This document shows, one piece after another, positions 1 through 8,336 of a stretch of DNA of 64,000 nt. Where the stretch lies: assembly GCF_048553715.1 (NCBI RefSeq), contig NZ_JBLZNC010000006.1:124001-188000 (forward strand), in the 5' to 3' direction. Below the pieces are notes generated by a model. It ran no database searches. It worked only from the letters and a program-made list of their open reading frames with translations, and was not told the origin of the DNA. Position 1 is the first letter of the stretch; the number at the start of each line of letters is the position of its first letter. A program made the translations under genes and the position numbers. The stretch is from Sagittula sp048553715 (GTDB taxonomy: Bacteria; Pseudomonadota; Alphaproteobacteria; Rhodobacterales; Rhodobacteraceae).

Positions 1-1063
1 CGTCCGCGATGCGCAAGCTGTCCTCGATGGTGCCGATCAGATCGGCGTTCGCCTGTTTCACCGCTTCGATGTCGAAGACACCGCGTTCCATTTCCTCGCG
101 GATCATGGCGTTGCTTTCGCGCAGGTTCGCCGCGTTCGAGGTCAGCAGTTCGTTGGTCAGATCATTGGCATCGCGCACCGCAGCCGCCGCCTGTTTGGAC
201 CGCTGGATGGTCACCGCCTGCGCCAGCTGGGTTTCCCACAGCGGCACGGTGTTCACGAGGGTCGAGTTGATCTTGGTCACCAGCGACTTGTCGTTTTCCT
301 GCACCAGACGGATCGAGGGCAGCGATTGCATGGTCACCTGACGGGTCAGCTTCAGATCGTGCACACGCCGTTCCAGATCGTCGCGCGCGCCGCGCAGGTC
401 GCGCAGCTCCTGCGCTTTCATGACCTGTTCGCCCTCGGGCGCGGCCTGCACTTCCGCCTCTTTGGCAGGGATCACACTGGTGTCCAGCTCTTCAAGCTTT
501 TCCTCACCGGCGGCGATGTACAGCGCCAGCTCGTCATAGAACTGCAGCGTCTTTTCATACAGCAGATCCAAGGACTTGATGTCCTTGAGCAGCGTGTGCT
601 CGTGCCGCAGGAGATCCTCTGTCACCTTGTCGATCTGCGCCTGAACAGTCTCAAACCGTGCGGTGAACTTCGCGAAAGGCGCTGCGCGACCGATCAGCTT
701 TTCCCACCAGGACCGTTCACGGCGCACGTCAAGCTCGGAGACCGAAAAGCCACGGATCGTGGTTACGATGCCGCGCAGGCTGTCACCGGCGGGGCCCACG
801 TCCTTGTTGCGCACATCGGTCAGCATCGCCTGCGAGATGGTCTGCAGTTCCGCCTGCGCGGCCGAGCCAAAGGAGACGATCGAATTGGTGTCACCCATGT
901 CGATTTCGTCCATCCGCGCGCGGATTTCCTCGGAGGTTTCGCTGGGCGCTTCTTTCAGCGGAACGATGGCATTCGCTTCTTTGGGCTCCGGCAGAACCGT
1001 TGCGTTCACTTCATCGACCATCTGAAGCGTTTTTTCCGCTTCTTGACGCACGTTTTCTGACAT
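1..1063 (-). CDS. TelA-family toxic anion resistance protein (3' end outside window)
   Basis: About 354 N-terminal residues are visible; the stop lies beyond the left edge. The start ATG is at 1063 and gives MSENVRQEAEKTL. The family-typical order is present: an acidic N-terminus, a block around WWEKLIGRAAPFAKF, and long charged helices ending in a conserved stretch with LPSIRLVQENDKSLV and NTVPLWETQLAQAV. TelA proteins (tellurite resistance, TelA/KlaA) are cytoplasmic, largely helical proteins of unknown mechanism. It lies 25 bp downstream of an XpaC-like gene on the same strand, the usual partnership. The family name does not prove a role in tellurite resistance here. Confidence 0.88.
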   Translation of the reverse strand, partial: MSENVRQEAEKTLQMVDEVNATVLPEPKEANAIVPLKEAPSETSEEIRARMDEIDMGDTNSIVSFGSAAQAELQTISQAMLTDVRNKDVGPAGDSLRGIVTTIRGFSVSELDVRRERSWWEKLIGRAAPFAKFTARFETVQAQIDKVTEDLLRHEHTLLKDIKSLDLLYEKTLQFYDELALYIAAGEEKLEELDTSVIPAKEAEVQAAPEGEQVMKAQELRDLRGARDDLERRVHDLKLTRQVTMQSLPSIRLVQENDKSLVTKINSTLVNTVPLWETQLAQAVTIQRSKQAAAAVRDANDLTNELLTSNAANLRESNAMIREEMERGVFDIEAVKQANADLIGTIEDSLRIAD

Positions 1064-1088
1064 GGATGGGATCCCCCGTTTTCCTAGT

Positions 1089-1991
1089 TCAATTCATCCC
1101 GCGATTGAGATGCACACCCTCGCGCTGCAAACGATCCCGCAGCACGTCAATTTCGATATTCAGATCAGCACTGTCATCAAGCAACAGTTTGCGCTGCTTT
1201 TGTTCAAAGCTTTGTTCCAGATCGGTCAGCAACATCAAGAAGTCGCTTTTCGCGCCACGATCCTGACTGCGTGAATAAATATCGGCGAATTTGATCGCCG
1301 CATCACGCGCGCCCATCAGGTAGACGCCCAGAAATTTTCGCGCAGCCGTCAGATCACGCGGGTCTTCTTCGACCGTGCGGATCATTTCGCGCACTTTGTC
1401 GGCAAAGCGGTCCACACGGGTTTCGACCGTTCGGTCATCCGCCCGTTTGACGGCATCCGCCATCGCGGACAGGTGGCTTTCGGCTTCGTCGACAACGCGC
1501 GCCACGCGGTCTTGTTGAAAGGTGTCGATCCCTTCCATGCCCTTGCTTTTCATAGGGTCTATGCCGAAGGCGCCGATATGCAGGCCAGCCGCCACGATGC
1601 CATAGATCAGGGGGGCGGCCGCGCCGCCGTTCGATGTCCAAACCGCAAGCGCAGCCCCCAGACCACATAGGACAGCGGCAAACAGTTTGCGGGGCAGGGC
1701 AGGGCGGCGCGCGATTTTGCGTTCGTGATAGGCCGCTTCGGCATTCAACCCGTCGCGCAGCAACCACGCGCCAAGGATCAGGGACCCCGCGCCCAGCAGG
1801 CCCGTGGCCATATCGATGGCGCCTTCGTTGATCGAGGTAAAGGCCAGCACCAAGCCGGGTACAAACATCAGGTTCGACCGCGCACCGGCGGCAGCAACCT
1901 TGGCCCCTTTATAGGCGGGACGCTGCGGCGTATCGTCGACGTCTTGCGGCTGGCTGTCGGGGCTGAATTTCCCGCCGAATCGTTTGGCCAT
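1089..1991 (-). CDS. XpaC-like membrane protein (5-bromo-4-chloroindolyl phosphate hydrolysis family)
   Basis: 300 residues, starting MAKRFGGKFS. A soluble N-terminal tail is followed by hydrophobic segments at about 41-77 and 103-140, then a long charged helical cytoplasmic part (about 150-300) with the motif DLEQSFEQKQRKLLLDDSAD. This matches the XpaC family, usually found next to TelA; the historic name refers to a Bacillus phenotype and the biochemical function is not known. The start is 2 bp after the stop of a 29-codon membrane peptide and the stop is 25 bp before telA, so the three are probably cotranscribed. A diverged paralogue lies at 2192-3037. Confidence 0.8.
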   Translation of the reverse strand: MAKRFGGKFSPDSQPQDVDDTPQRPAYKGAKVAAAGARSNLMFVPGLVLAFTSINEGAIDMATGLLGAGSLILGAWLLRDGLNAEAAYHERKIARRPALPRKLFAAVLCGLGAALAVWTSNGGAAAPLIYGIVAAGLHIGAFGIDPMKSKGMEGIDTFQQDRVARVVDEAESHLSAMADAVKRADDRTVETRVDRFADKVREMIRTVEEDPRDLTAARKFLGVYLMGARDAAIKFADIYSRSQDRGAKSDFLMLLTDLEQSFEQKQRKLLLDDSADLNIEIDVLRDRLQREGVHLNRGMN

Positions 1992-1993
1992 GC

Positions 1994-2083
1994 TTAAAGC
2001 CCCCCGAGCCAGCCGGTTGTGACTCCGAACAAGAGCACCAAAAGCAGCGTGAAGCTGATTTTCTGCAAGGCTTTTCCGGACAT
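1994..2083 (-). CDS. 29-residue single-span membrane peptide
   Basis: An ATG at 2083 opens a 29-codon frame: MSGKALQKISF, then a leucine/valine-rich stretch and a TGWLGGL end. It is one predicted membrane span with a positively charged N-terminus (K4, K8). GGGGGACCT just before the ATG is a plausible ribosome binding site. The stop TAA is 2 bp upstream of the XpaC-like start, consistent with translational coupling. No family is recognised. The layout parallels the second module, where another small membrane protein precedes the second XpaC-like gene. It could be spurious, but spacing, RBS and composition favour a real gene. Confidence 0.55.
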   Translation of the reverse strand: MSGKALQKISFTLLLVLLFGVTTGWLGGL

Positions 2084-2191
2084 AGGTCCCCCGGCGTTTG
2101 TTTACGAAGGGAACTTAGGCGCTAAATGCTGCGCTTGCTAGGGGGAACTGCGCACCTTGCTCATCACCGTGTCCACGTGATGAAGCGCGCA

Positions 2192-3037
2192 TCAGGCGGC
2201 GTTTTGATCAGGCATGCGATGCAGCAACAGATCTGCCTCTGCTTCGAACTGGTCCTTGTCGCCGCGCACCCGCGTGCGGCAGGCGCTGGCCTCGAAGCTG
2301 TCGGTCATGACTTCGAGCTTGGCGATGTAGCGTTTGCGCGCGAAGGCAGGGCTCGTCCCATCAACTTCGCCGCAAATCCTGTTCGATTCCTCATCCAAAA
2401 GCCGGATGAACTTCTCGACAGGTCGGTTCAGGCGTTTCAGGGAATACGGATCGCGAGAAAACCGGCGCATCAGTTGCATCACCAAGCGGCGGGCGGCTTC
2501 TGTGCGGCGTGTCAGCTCGGCATCTTCAAGGATGGCCACGCGATCCGCAATCCGGGTCAGGGCGTGATCCGCGCGCTCAATGATTAGCTCTGCCTCGTGT
2601 TTGGGATCAACGGTTTCGGGCTGGGCACCGGGCTTATCCCGCAGCGGGTCAGCCCCGAAGGCCAGAACGGCCAAAGCAGTGGCGCAGCCGCCAAAGACGA
2701 AAGGCAGGATCAGACTGTCCACATTTTGACCGGCCAGCAGCATGACACATAGGCCGATCAGGCCCGATCCAATCAATTTGAAGGGCAAGCGCGGCGCCTT
2801 GGCATGAGGCGTTGCATCAAACAGCACGTGTTTGCGATGGCCTAGGGAAATCAAGCGTAAAGCCAACAAGAACAAAGCGATCAGCGCTGTCGCAGAGATG
2901 ATGTCCTCTAGACCACCGGTTGGGATCAGCGCGGCAACAGGCAAAGCGGCCAAAGCCAGCGCTCCCGTCCCACATGCCGTGGCAGGATCCGTCGGGGGTG
3001 TTTGCTGGTTCCGGTCAAGCTGCTTGTCTCGCGGCAT
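2192..3037 (-). CDS. second, diverged XpaC-like membrane protein
   Basis: 281 residues from the ATG at 3037 (MPRDKQLDRN), preceded by GGGGTGA. Hydrophobic segments lie at about 24-65 and 85-128, followed by a charged helical domain. It shares landmarks with the 1089-1991 protein: FGADPLRDK against FGIDPMKSK after the last hydrophobic segment, and a C-terminal DSFEA...DKDQFEAEADLL block resembling DLEQSFEQ...DLNIEIDVL. I read it as an ancient paralogue. A longer frame reaches 3079, but the RBS supports 3037. It starts 5 bp after the small membrane gene at 3043-3279. Function unknown. Confidence 0.7.
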   Translation of the reverse strand: MPRDKQLDRNQQTPPTDPATACGTGALALAALPVAALIPTGGLEDIISATALIALFLLALRLISLGHRKHVLFDATPHAKAPRLPFKLIGSGLIGLCVMLLAGQNVDSLILPFVFGGCATALAVLAFGADPLRDKPGAQPETVDPKHEAELIIERADHALTRIADRVAILEDAELTRRTEAARRLVMQLMRRFSRDPYSLKRLNRPVEKFIRLLDEESNRICGEVDGTSPAFARKRYIAKLEVMTDSFEASACRTRVRGDKDQFEAEADLLLHRMPDQNAA

Positions 3038-3042
3038 GTTGT

Positions 3043-3279
3043 TCACCCCGCCAGCCCGAGTGTGAAGATCAGCAGCCACAAAACCGCAAAAGCGGCCCGT
3101 TGCGGCATAAGACCCGCGGCGTAGCTGCGCCGGGCACAGCTGCGCAAAGCATCGAACGTATCGCCAACCACGACTCGCAGGTTCGCAAGCACCAGCAGAG
3201 CCGAAGCAAACAGTACAAGAAGGGCAAGCATCGTGATCATCATGCCCGCGACAATCCTGTCTAAAACGGGCAAAAACAC
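3043..3279 (-). CDS. small two-span membrane protein
   Basis: Up to 78 residues from a GTG at 3279, or 66 from the ATG at 3243. It has two hydrophobic segments, around MMITMLALLVLFASALLVLA and AAFAVLWLLIFTLGLAG, joined by a basic linker (LRSCARRSYAAG). It ends 5 bp before the start of the second XpaC-like gene and so is probably cotranscribed with it. No named family is recognised. Neither candidate start has a strong Shine-Dalgarno sequence. Confidence 0.6.
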   Translation of the reverse strand: MFLPVLDRIVAGMMITMLALLVLFASALLVLANLRVVVGDTFDALRSCARRSYAAGLMPQRAAFAVLWLLIFTLGLAG

Positions 3280-3340
3280 GGCATTCGGCGGGAAAAACAG
3301 AGAAAGGGTTAACCTCGTGTTATCCCCTCCTCAGAAGCCT

Positions 3341-4321
3341 TCACCCCTTGCGTGGAGGACGCCCAGACCCTTTTCCCGCAGGGGGGCGGGGTCCTTTGGG
3401 GCCGGATCGCTTGGCCGTACCGCCGGGTTTACTGCCGCCCGAAGGGCGACCGGGACGGGCGCTGTTTCTGGCAGGTTCCCCGCGTCCCCCCGGTTTCCCG
3501 GACGGCGCACGCACAGGGGCATCCGCGCGCGGCTTGCGGTTGCGTTGCACCCGCGGCTTGGCCTTGGCTTCGCCACCGGCAGCGGGCGCATCTTCCATCC
3601 CCAGTTGATCGCGCAGGATCTTGCGGCGGATTTCCTGCACCTCCCCCTCTTTCATCTGGCCCAACTGGAACGGACCATAAGAAATGCGGATGAGGCGGTT
3701 CACGTTCAGGCCGATATCACCCATGGCGCGCCGGATTTCACGGTTCTTCCCCTCGCGCAGACCGACCGTCAGCCAAGCGTTCGCCCCCTGCTGGCGGTCG
3801 AGCGTCACGATCATCGGCTGAAAGGTCTCGCCATCCACGGTGATGCCCTTGCGCAGCGGCTCCAGATCGCTGTCGGTCGGACGCCCGTTCACACGCACGC
3901 GGTACCGGCGCAACCAGCCGGTCGACGGCAGTTCCAGCTTGCGCTTCAATCCGCCATCGTTGGTCAACAGCAGCAAGCCTTCGGAATTAAGGTCCAGCCG
4001 GCCCACCGTCATCACCCGCGGCAGATCCTCGGGGAGCGCATCGAAAATGGTCTTGCGTCCCTGCTCGTCCTTGTTGGTGGTCACAAGGCCCGCAGGCTTG
4101 TGATACATCCACATGCGCGGCTCTTCAGGCGCAGCCAGCGGGGCCTCGTCAACGGTGATCTTGTCACGGTCGGTCACATTCAGCGCGGGCGATGTCACCA
4201 CCTTGCCGTTCACAGCCACACGGCCATCGGCAATCATGCGTTCTGCATCGCGTCGGCTGGCCAGCCCTGCGCGCGCGATAACTTTGGCGATTCGATCACC
4301 GGGAGGGGTCTTGTTTTCCAT
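3341..4321 (-). CDS. rluB: 23S rRNA pseudouridine synthase, RluB/RsuA family
   Basis: 326 residues from the ATG at 4321 (MENKTPPGDR). An S4 RNA-binding domain at about 7-55 (IAKVIARAGLASRRDAERMI) is followed by the pseudouridine synthase domain with the GRLD motif and catalytic Asp at about 110, and GKNREIRRAM later. RluB makes pseudouridine 2605 in 23S rRNA; the exact target is inferred. The last roughly 65 residues are a Pro/Gly/Arg/Lys-rich low-complexity tail, common in alphaproteobacterial homologues. Divergent from tadA, with 75 bp between the starts. A longer frame to 4618 would overlap tadA and is rejected. Confidence 0.9.
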   Translation of the reverse strand: MENKTPPGDRIAKVIARAGLASRRDAERMIADGRVAVNGKVVTSPALNVTDRDKITVDEAPLAAPEEPRMWMYHKPAGLVTTNKDEQGRKTIFDALPEDLPRVMTVGRLDLNSEGLLLLTNDGGLKRKLELPSTGWLRRYRVRVNGRPTDSDLEPLRKGITVDGETFQPMIVTLDRQQGANAWLTVGLREGKNREIRRAMGDIGLNVNRLIRISYGPFQLGQMKEGEVQEIRRKILRDQLGMEDAPAAGGEAKAKPRVQRNRKPRADAPVRAPSGKPGGRGEPARNSARPGRPSGGSKPGGTAKRSGPKGPRPPAGKGSGRPPRKG

Positions 4322-4396
4322 GCAGGCGTCATACCGCGACCAACCAAACGGGGGAAGCGCCTTTCCCGTCCCGAAGGCAAAGGATAGAAGGCCGCC

Positions 4397-4846
4397 ATGA
4401 TCTTTCGTTCGCATATGCAGGCTGCCCTGTCCGAGGCCCGAGCCGCCGCCGCCCGTGGCGAGGTGCCTGTGGGCGCCGTTGTGGTCGCACCCGATGGCGG
4501 GATCGTCGCAAGTGCGGGCAACCGGACGCGAGAGCTGAATGACCCCACCGCCCATGCCGAGGTGCTGGCCATCCGCGCGGCCTGTCACGTGGCCGGGATG
4601 GACCGGTTGCCGGGTCATGATCTGTACGTCACGCTGGAGCCTTGTCCCATGTGCGCCACGGTCATTTCATTCGCGCGGATCGCCCGCCTGTATTACGCCG
4701 CCTCCGACCCCAAATCCGGCGGCGTGGAAGCCGGTGCGCGCGTTTTCTCGCATCCCCAATGCCACCACGTGCCGGAAATATACGACGGCATCGACGCCGA
4801 CAGCGCTGCCACACTGTTGCGCGATTTTTTCAAGGAGCGCCGCTGA
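4397..4846 (+). CDS. tadA: tRNA adenosine(34) deaminase TadA
   Basis: 149 residues. The cytidine/deoxycytidylate deaminase zinc signature is complete: HAE at 53-55 and PCPMC at 82-86. TadA converts adenosine 34 of tRNA-Arg(ACG) to inosine and is essential in most bacteria. The start is either the ATG at 4397 (MIFRSHMQ) or M7; both keep the fold. The stop overlaps the ATG of the next pseudouridine synthase gene by one base (TGATG), so the two RNA-modification genes are probably coupled. Confidence 0.93.
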   Translation: MIFRSHMQAALSEARAAAARGEVPVGAVVVAPDGGIVASAGNRTRELNDPTAHAEVLAIRAACHVAGMDRLPGHDLYVTLEPCPMCATVISFARIARLYYAASDPKSGGVEAGARVFSHPQCHHVPEIYDGIDADSAATLLRDFFKERR

Positions 4847-5391
4847 TGGCCCGGGTGATCTTGCTGAACAAACCCTACGGAATGTTATCGCAGTTTACTG
4901 ACAAAGGCACCGAAGGCTCCAGCCGCCCGACATTGTCCCAAGTGGTTAATGTGCCCAATGTTTACCCGGCCGGACGTCTGGACCGCGATTCCGAAGGGTT
5001 GCTGGTCCTGACGGATGACGGGCGTCTTCAGGCGCGGATCGCCTCGCCCAAATACAAGCAGCCAAAAACATATCTGGTGCAGGTCGAAGGCATTCCCGAC
5101 GCAGGGCAACTTCAGTCCTTGCGCGACGGTGTGACGCTGAAAGACGGCAAGACACGGCCCGCGCTGTGCGAGCAGATTGATCCCCCCGATCTGTGGGAGC
5201 GTGATCCGCCGGTCCGCTATCGCAAAAGCGTTCCCGACAGTTGGATCTCGCTGACCATTCGCGAGGGCAAGAACCGCCAGGTGAGACGTATGACAGCCCA
5301 TGTGGGACTGCCCTGCTTGCGACTTGTGCGCTGGTCCGTAGGGGACTGGAGCCTTGAGACGCTCGCGCCCGGTGAATGGCGCGAGATCTAG
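4846..5391 (+). CDS. rluE: 23S rRNA pseudouridine synthase, RluE-like
   Basis: 181 residues from the ATG at 4846 (MARVILLNKPYGML). It has the RluE/RsuA catalytic core without an N-terminal S4 domain: GRLDRDSEGLLVLTDDG with the catalytic Asp at 46, and IREGKNRQVRRMTAHVG near the C-terminus. The short, S4-less architecture fits RluE (pseudouridine 2457 in E. coli 23S rRNA); the exact position modified is inferred. The start overlaps the tadA stop by one base. It ends 3 bp from the convergent hemF stop. Confidence 0.85.
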   Translation: MARVILLNKPYGMLSQFTDKGTEGSSRPTLSQVVNVPNVYPAGRLDRDSEGLLVLTDDGRLQARIASPKYKQPKTYLVQVEGIPDAGQLQSLRDGVTLKDGKTRPALCEQIDPPDLWERDPPVRYRKSVPDSWISLTIREGKNRQVRRMTAHVGLPCLRLVRWSVGDWSLETLAPGEWREI

Positions 5392-5394
5392 GAG

Positions 5395-6276
5395 TCAAAC
5401 CCACTTGGCCAAGGGCGGCAGGCTCATCAATACGGCGTTTGGATCGTGACCTGTCGCCAATCCAAACTTCGTGCCGCGATCATAAACAAGGTTGTATTCC
5501 GCATAGAGCCCGCGATGGATCAGTTGCGTTTCTTTGTCCGCATCTGTGCAGGGCTGAAGCCTGCGCTTTTCCACCAAAGGCAGGTAGGCCGGCAAGAACG
5601 CGCGCCCGATGTCCTGCGTCAGGGCAAAGTCCGCGTCCCAATCACCCGTATTCCGATCGTCCATGAAAATGCCGCCCACACCACGGGCGCGCTTGCGATG
5701 CGGGATGTAGAAATATTCGTCCGCCCATGCTTTCAGCCGCGGATAAAGGTCCGGGTCATGCGGATCCAGATGCCTCTGTTGGGTGGCATGAAAGTGTGCC
5801 GTATCTTCCGGATATTCGATGCATGGGTTCAAGTCTGATCCACCACCAAACCACCAGGCGCCGGGAGTCCAGAACATTCTGGTATTCATATGAACAGCAG
5901 GGCAGTGAGGGTTCTGCATATGGGCAACAAGACTGATCCCCGAAGCCCAGAAACGAGGGTCTTCCGCGATGCCAGGCACGCCGCGCGCGGCCATCGAAGA
6001 CTGCGCGGCTTCGCCCAATGTGCCATGCACCGTCGAAACGTTGACCCCAACCTTCTCGAACACGCGGCCGCCGCGCATGACGCTCATCAAGCCGCCGCCG
6101 GCATCACTGCCATCCTCCGTCGTCCGCCGGGTAGGCGTCACGTCGAATATACCAGCCGATCGGTCGCAGAAGGGGCCTGTGTTGTGTGAAGCCTCCAGTT
6201 CTTCAAAGGCTGAAACGATCTGGTCGCGAAGCTCTCTAAACCAATCACTGGCTTTGCGCTTTTCACTTTCCATCAT
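5395..6276 (-). CDS. hemF: oxygen-dependent coproporphyrinogen III oxidase
   Basis: 293 residues, the normal HemF length (start MMESEKRKASDWF). Conserved stretches include PHCPAVHMNTRMFW, WWFGGGSDLNP, YFYIPHRKRARGVGGIF and YAEYNLVYDRGTKFGL. HemF carries out two oxidative decarboxylations of coproporphyrinogen III to protoporphyrinogen IX using O2, in the cytoplasm. hemE and hemC lie 8 kb away in this window. A nested-palindrome intergenic element lies just upstream of the start. Confidence 0.95.
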   Translation of the reverse strand: MMESEKRKASDWFRELRDQIVSAFEELEASHNTGPFCDRSAGIFDVTPTRRTTEDGSDAGGGLMSVMRGGRVFEKVGVNVSTVHGTLGEAAQSSMAARGVPGIAEDPRFWASGISLVAHMQNPHCPAVHMNTRMFWTPGAWWFGGGSDLNPCIEYPEDTAHFHATQQRHLDPHDPDLYPRLKAWADEYFYIPHRKRARGVGGIFMDDRNTGDWDADFALTQDIGRAFLPAYLPLVEKRRLQPCTDADKETQLIHRGLYAEYNLVYDRGTKFGLATGHDPNAVLMSLPPLAKWV

Positions 6277-6363
6277 TTTGATTGCCTCTCATGTTTCAGC
6301 GGTTGGCATGGGACCTTTTCGGTTTAGGAACGCCAACGTCCTTGGGTTTGGCACCCTGCGGAA

Positions 6364-6463
6364 CCGGGGCGCTGCCCCGGACCCCGAGGTATTTTTCCAA
6401 GGAAAAACATTCGCGCTTTTTCTTGGTTCAAATACCTTGGGGGTCTGGGGGTGAAACCCCCAG
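6364..6463. repeat. nested palindromic intergenic element
   Basis: Three perfect hairpins lie in 100 bp between hemF and the SDR gene: CCGGGGC-GCT-GCCCCGG at 6364-6380, TTTTTCC-AA-GGAAAAA at 6392-6407, and CTGGGGG-TGAAA-CCCCCAG at 6445-6463. An outer pair, CCCCGAGGTATTT (6383-6395) and AAATACCTTGGGG (6430-6442), is complementary at 12 of 13 positions and encloses the middle hairpin. The architecture is that of a REP-like dispersed element. GC-rich hairpins with similar layout recur at 9540-9556 and 59053-59088. Confidence 0.6.
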
Positions 6464-6475
6464 CCAAGTCTCTCC

Positions 6476-7276
6476 TCAATGGATCGGGGCTGCGACCGGG
6501 TCCAACAATGTGCGGCCGCCATCAACAGTCATGACTTGGCCGGTCATAAAACCTGAACTGTCTGATGCGAGAAATTGGACCGTTTCCGTGAGTTCGCGCG
6601 CAGACGCGATGCGTCCAAGGGGAGTGTGCGCTTCGATCAGGGGGCGCAAGTCACGGTTCTCCTTGAGGACCTGTTTCAGGCTGGTCGACATGACAGAGCC
6701 AAATGCCACGGCGTTAACCCGTATGCGTGAGGGAGCAAGGGCGACCGCCAGTGAGCGTGTCATCTGGTCCATTGCAGCGCAGCTGACAGAGTAGGCCAAC
6801 AGGTTGGGATGTGTGCGACGCGCAGCGATAGACGACAGGTTCACAATTGCGCCAACCTGACCTTCTGGTTGTTGCTCGGCCTGTTTGATCATGCGTTTTG
6901 CGACCATCTGCGACAGCCGATAGGCATTTGTCAGGTTTTGGCTGAGCATCAGCTCCATTGTGTCGTCGTCGGGGTCTAGCGGATCGGAGGCCAGGACCTG
7001 TCGAGAACCGTTCACCAAGATGTCCACCCGATCATAAGCGTCCAGCGTTGCAGACAGAAGGTTGGCCATGGTTAGCCGTTCCCGGAGATCGCCCGCGAAG
7101 TATTTGATATTGCTGTCCTCGTCAGACTTATCGCATTCTTTACAAAGTTGCGCTTCGTCCATGTCGGCAAGCATGACGTTTGCGCCCTTTTCAGCGAAAT
7201 GGCGCGCAATGGCGAGCCCGACGCCATTGGCAGCGCCGGTGACAATGGCCGTTTTGCCTTCGATTGAGAAGCTCAT
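6476..7276 (-). CDS. SDR-family oxidoreductase with Cys in place of the catalytic Lys
   Basis: 266 residues, classical SDR length. The Rossmann glycine motif TGAANGVG is at 13-20 and the acidic adenine-site residue (LADMD) at about 36-40. Ser149 and Tyr162 keep the canonical 13-residue spacing, but the YxxxK motif reads YSVSC, so the lysine position is Cys166 (codon TGC). The usual NNAG segment reads VNGSR. The C-terminal MTGQVMTVDGG is typical. NAD(P) binding looks intact, while lysine-assisted catalysis is in doubt. Substrate unknown. rsmC lies 40 bp upstream on the same strand. Confidence 0.85.
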   Translation of the reverse strand: MSFSIEGKTAIVTGAANGVGLAIARHFAEKGANVMLADMDEAQLCKECDKSDEDSNIKYFAGDLRERLTMANLLSATLDAYDRVDILVNGSRQVLASDPLDPDDDTMELMLSQNLTNAYRLSQMVAKRMIKQAEQQPEGQVGAIVNLSSIAARRTHPNLLAYSVSCAAMDQMTRSLAVALAPSRIRVNAVAFGSVMSTSLKQVLKENRDLRPLIEAHTPLGRIASARELTETVQFLASDSSGFMTGQVMTVDGGRTLLDPVAAPIH

Positions 7277-7316
7277 GAGTGATTCCCTGACAGTCTGTCG
7301 GTGACACTAGCGCGGC

Positions 7317-8300
7317 TTAGCGCCTGGTGCGAATGGGCCGGGTGGCGTGCAGCAATTTGAAGCGGTTGTCGCCGCCGATTTCGGCTGTTTCGCGGAAGAG
7401 TTCGGCAAGTGTGGTTTCATAGGGCAGGTGCCTGTTGGCGACCATGTACAGCTGACCGTGGGGCGCCAGAGCGCGGGCTGCAGTTTCAATGAAAGCGCGC
7501 CCCAGTGCCGGATCGGCTTTGCGTCCGATATGAAATGGGGGGTTCATAACGACACAGTCGAGCTTGGCCGGTGGGGTCCAGTCGGTGGCATCCGCCCAGT
7601 GGTAAACTGCGCGGCTATCGTCGAGGTTGCGGCGGGCGCAGGACAGCGCCGCGTGATCGCTTTCGACAAGGTGGAGCGTTTTGACGCCCTCTTTCGCCAA
7701 GATCTCGCGCGACAGCCAGCCCCAACCAGCGCCCAGATCCGCCGCATGTCCTTTCAGCGCCGCTGGCAATGCCTGAGCCAATGCGCGGGAAGCCGGATCG
7801 GCGGCGTCCGCAGAAAATACGCCCGGTGCCACCCAGTCGCCCTCGGCGTTCTGGTGCATGTCGGGACGCGACCAATCTGCCAGGGCATCTCCGGGTTTGA
7901 GCCAGAGGCACTTACCATGCGCCTTCGACACCTGCCCGTCGATCCGGGTGCGTTTCTTTACCGCTTTGGCAATAGATTCGATGCCGTCGGTTTTGGCCCC
8001 ATCGATCACCAGAAGGTCCGCATGGGCCGCCGCCTCCGCGAGCCATGCCTCAGCAAGGTCGCGGGCACGGGGGAGGGTGACGATTGCGCAGGCATAGCGG
8101 CCCTCGGGCGCAGTACGCACCGTGACGCCGTGGGCTTGCCATGCGGTTGTTGCGACCGCATCGCGCTGGATGACGGTGACCTGCGATGGATCAATGCCGG
8201 ACAAAGGCGCATCGGCAGGGGCGCCGAACAGCGCCACAGGCCCATCGGGCAATTCCAATGCGCCTTGGTCCATGGCGTAACGGATGCGTTCAGAACTCAT
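7317..8300 (-). CDS. rsmC: RsmC-like 16S rRNA (guanine1207-N2) methyltransferase
   Basis: 327 residues. A degenerate N-terminal methyltransferase-like domain (1-160) is followed by a catalytic SAM-dependent domain with DLGAGWGWLS at about 188-197 and NPPFHIGR from about 253. The NPPF tetrad and duplicated-domain architecture are those of RsmC/RlmG, which make N2-methylguanosine in rRNA. RsmC (16S G1207) is the more likely of the two, but the sequence alone does not settle it. It precedes the SDR gene on the same strand. Confidence 0.8.
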   Translation of the reverse strand: MSSERIRYAMDQGALELPDGPVALFGAPADAPLSGIDPSQVTVIQRDAVATTAWQAHGVTVRTAPEGRYACAIVTLPRARDLAEAWLAEAAAHADLLVIDGAKTDGIESIAKAVKKRTRIDGQVSKAHGKCLWLKPGDALADWSRPDMHQNAEGDWVAPGVFSADAADPASRALAQALPAALKGHAADLGAGWGWLSREILAKEGVKTLHLVESDHAALSCARRNLDDSRAVYHWADATDWTPPAKLDCVVMNPPFHIGRKADPALGRAFIETAARALAPHGQLYMVANRHLPYETTLAELFRETAEIGGDNRFKLLHATRPIRTRR

Positions 8301-8336
8301 GGCGATTGGCCCCCTGATGCTGCGAAAGTCTTGGGC

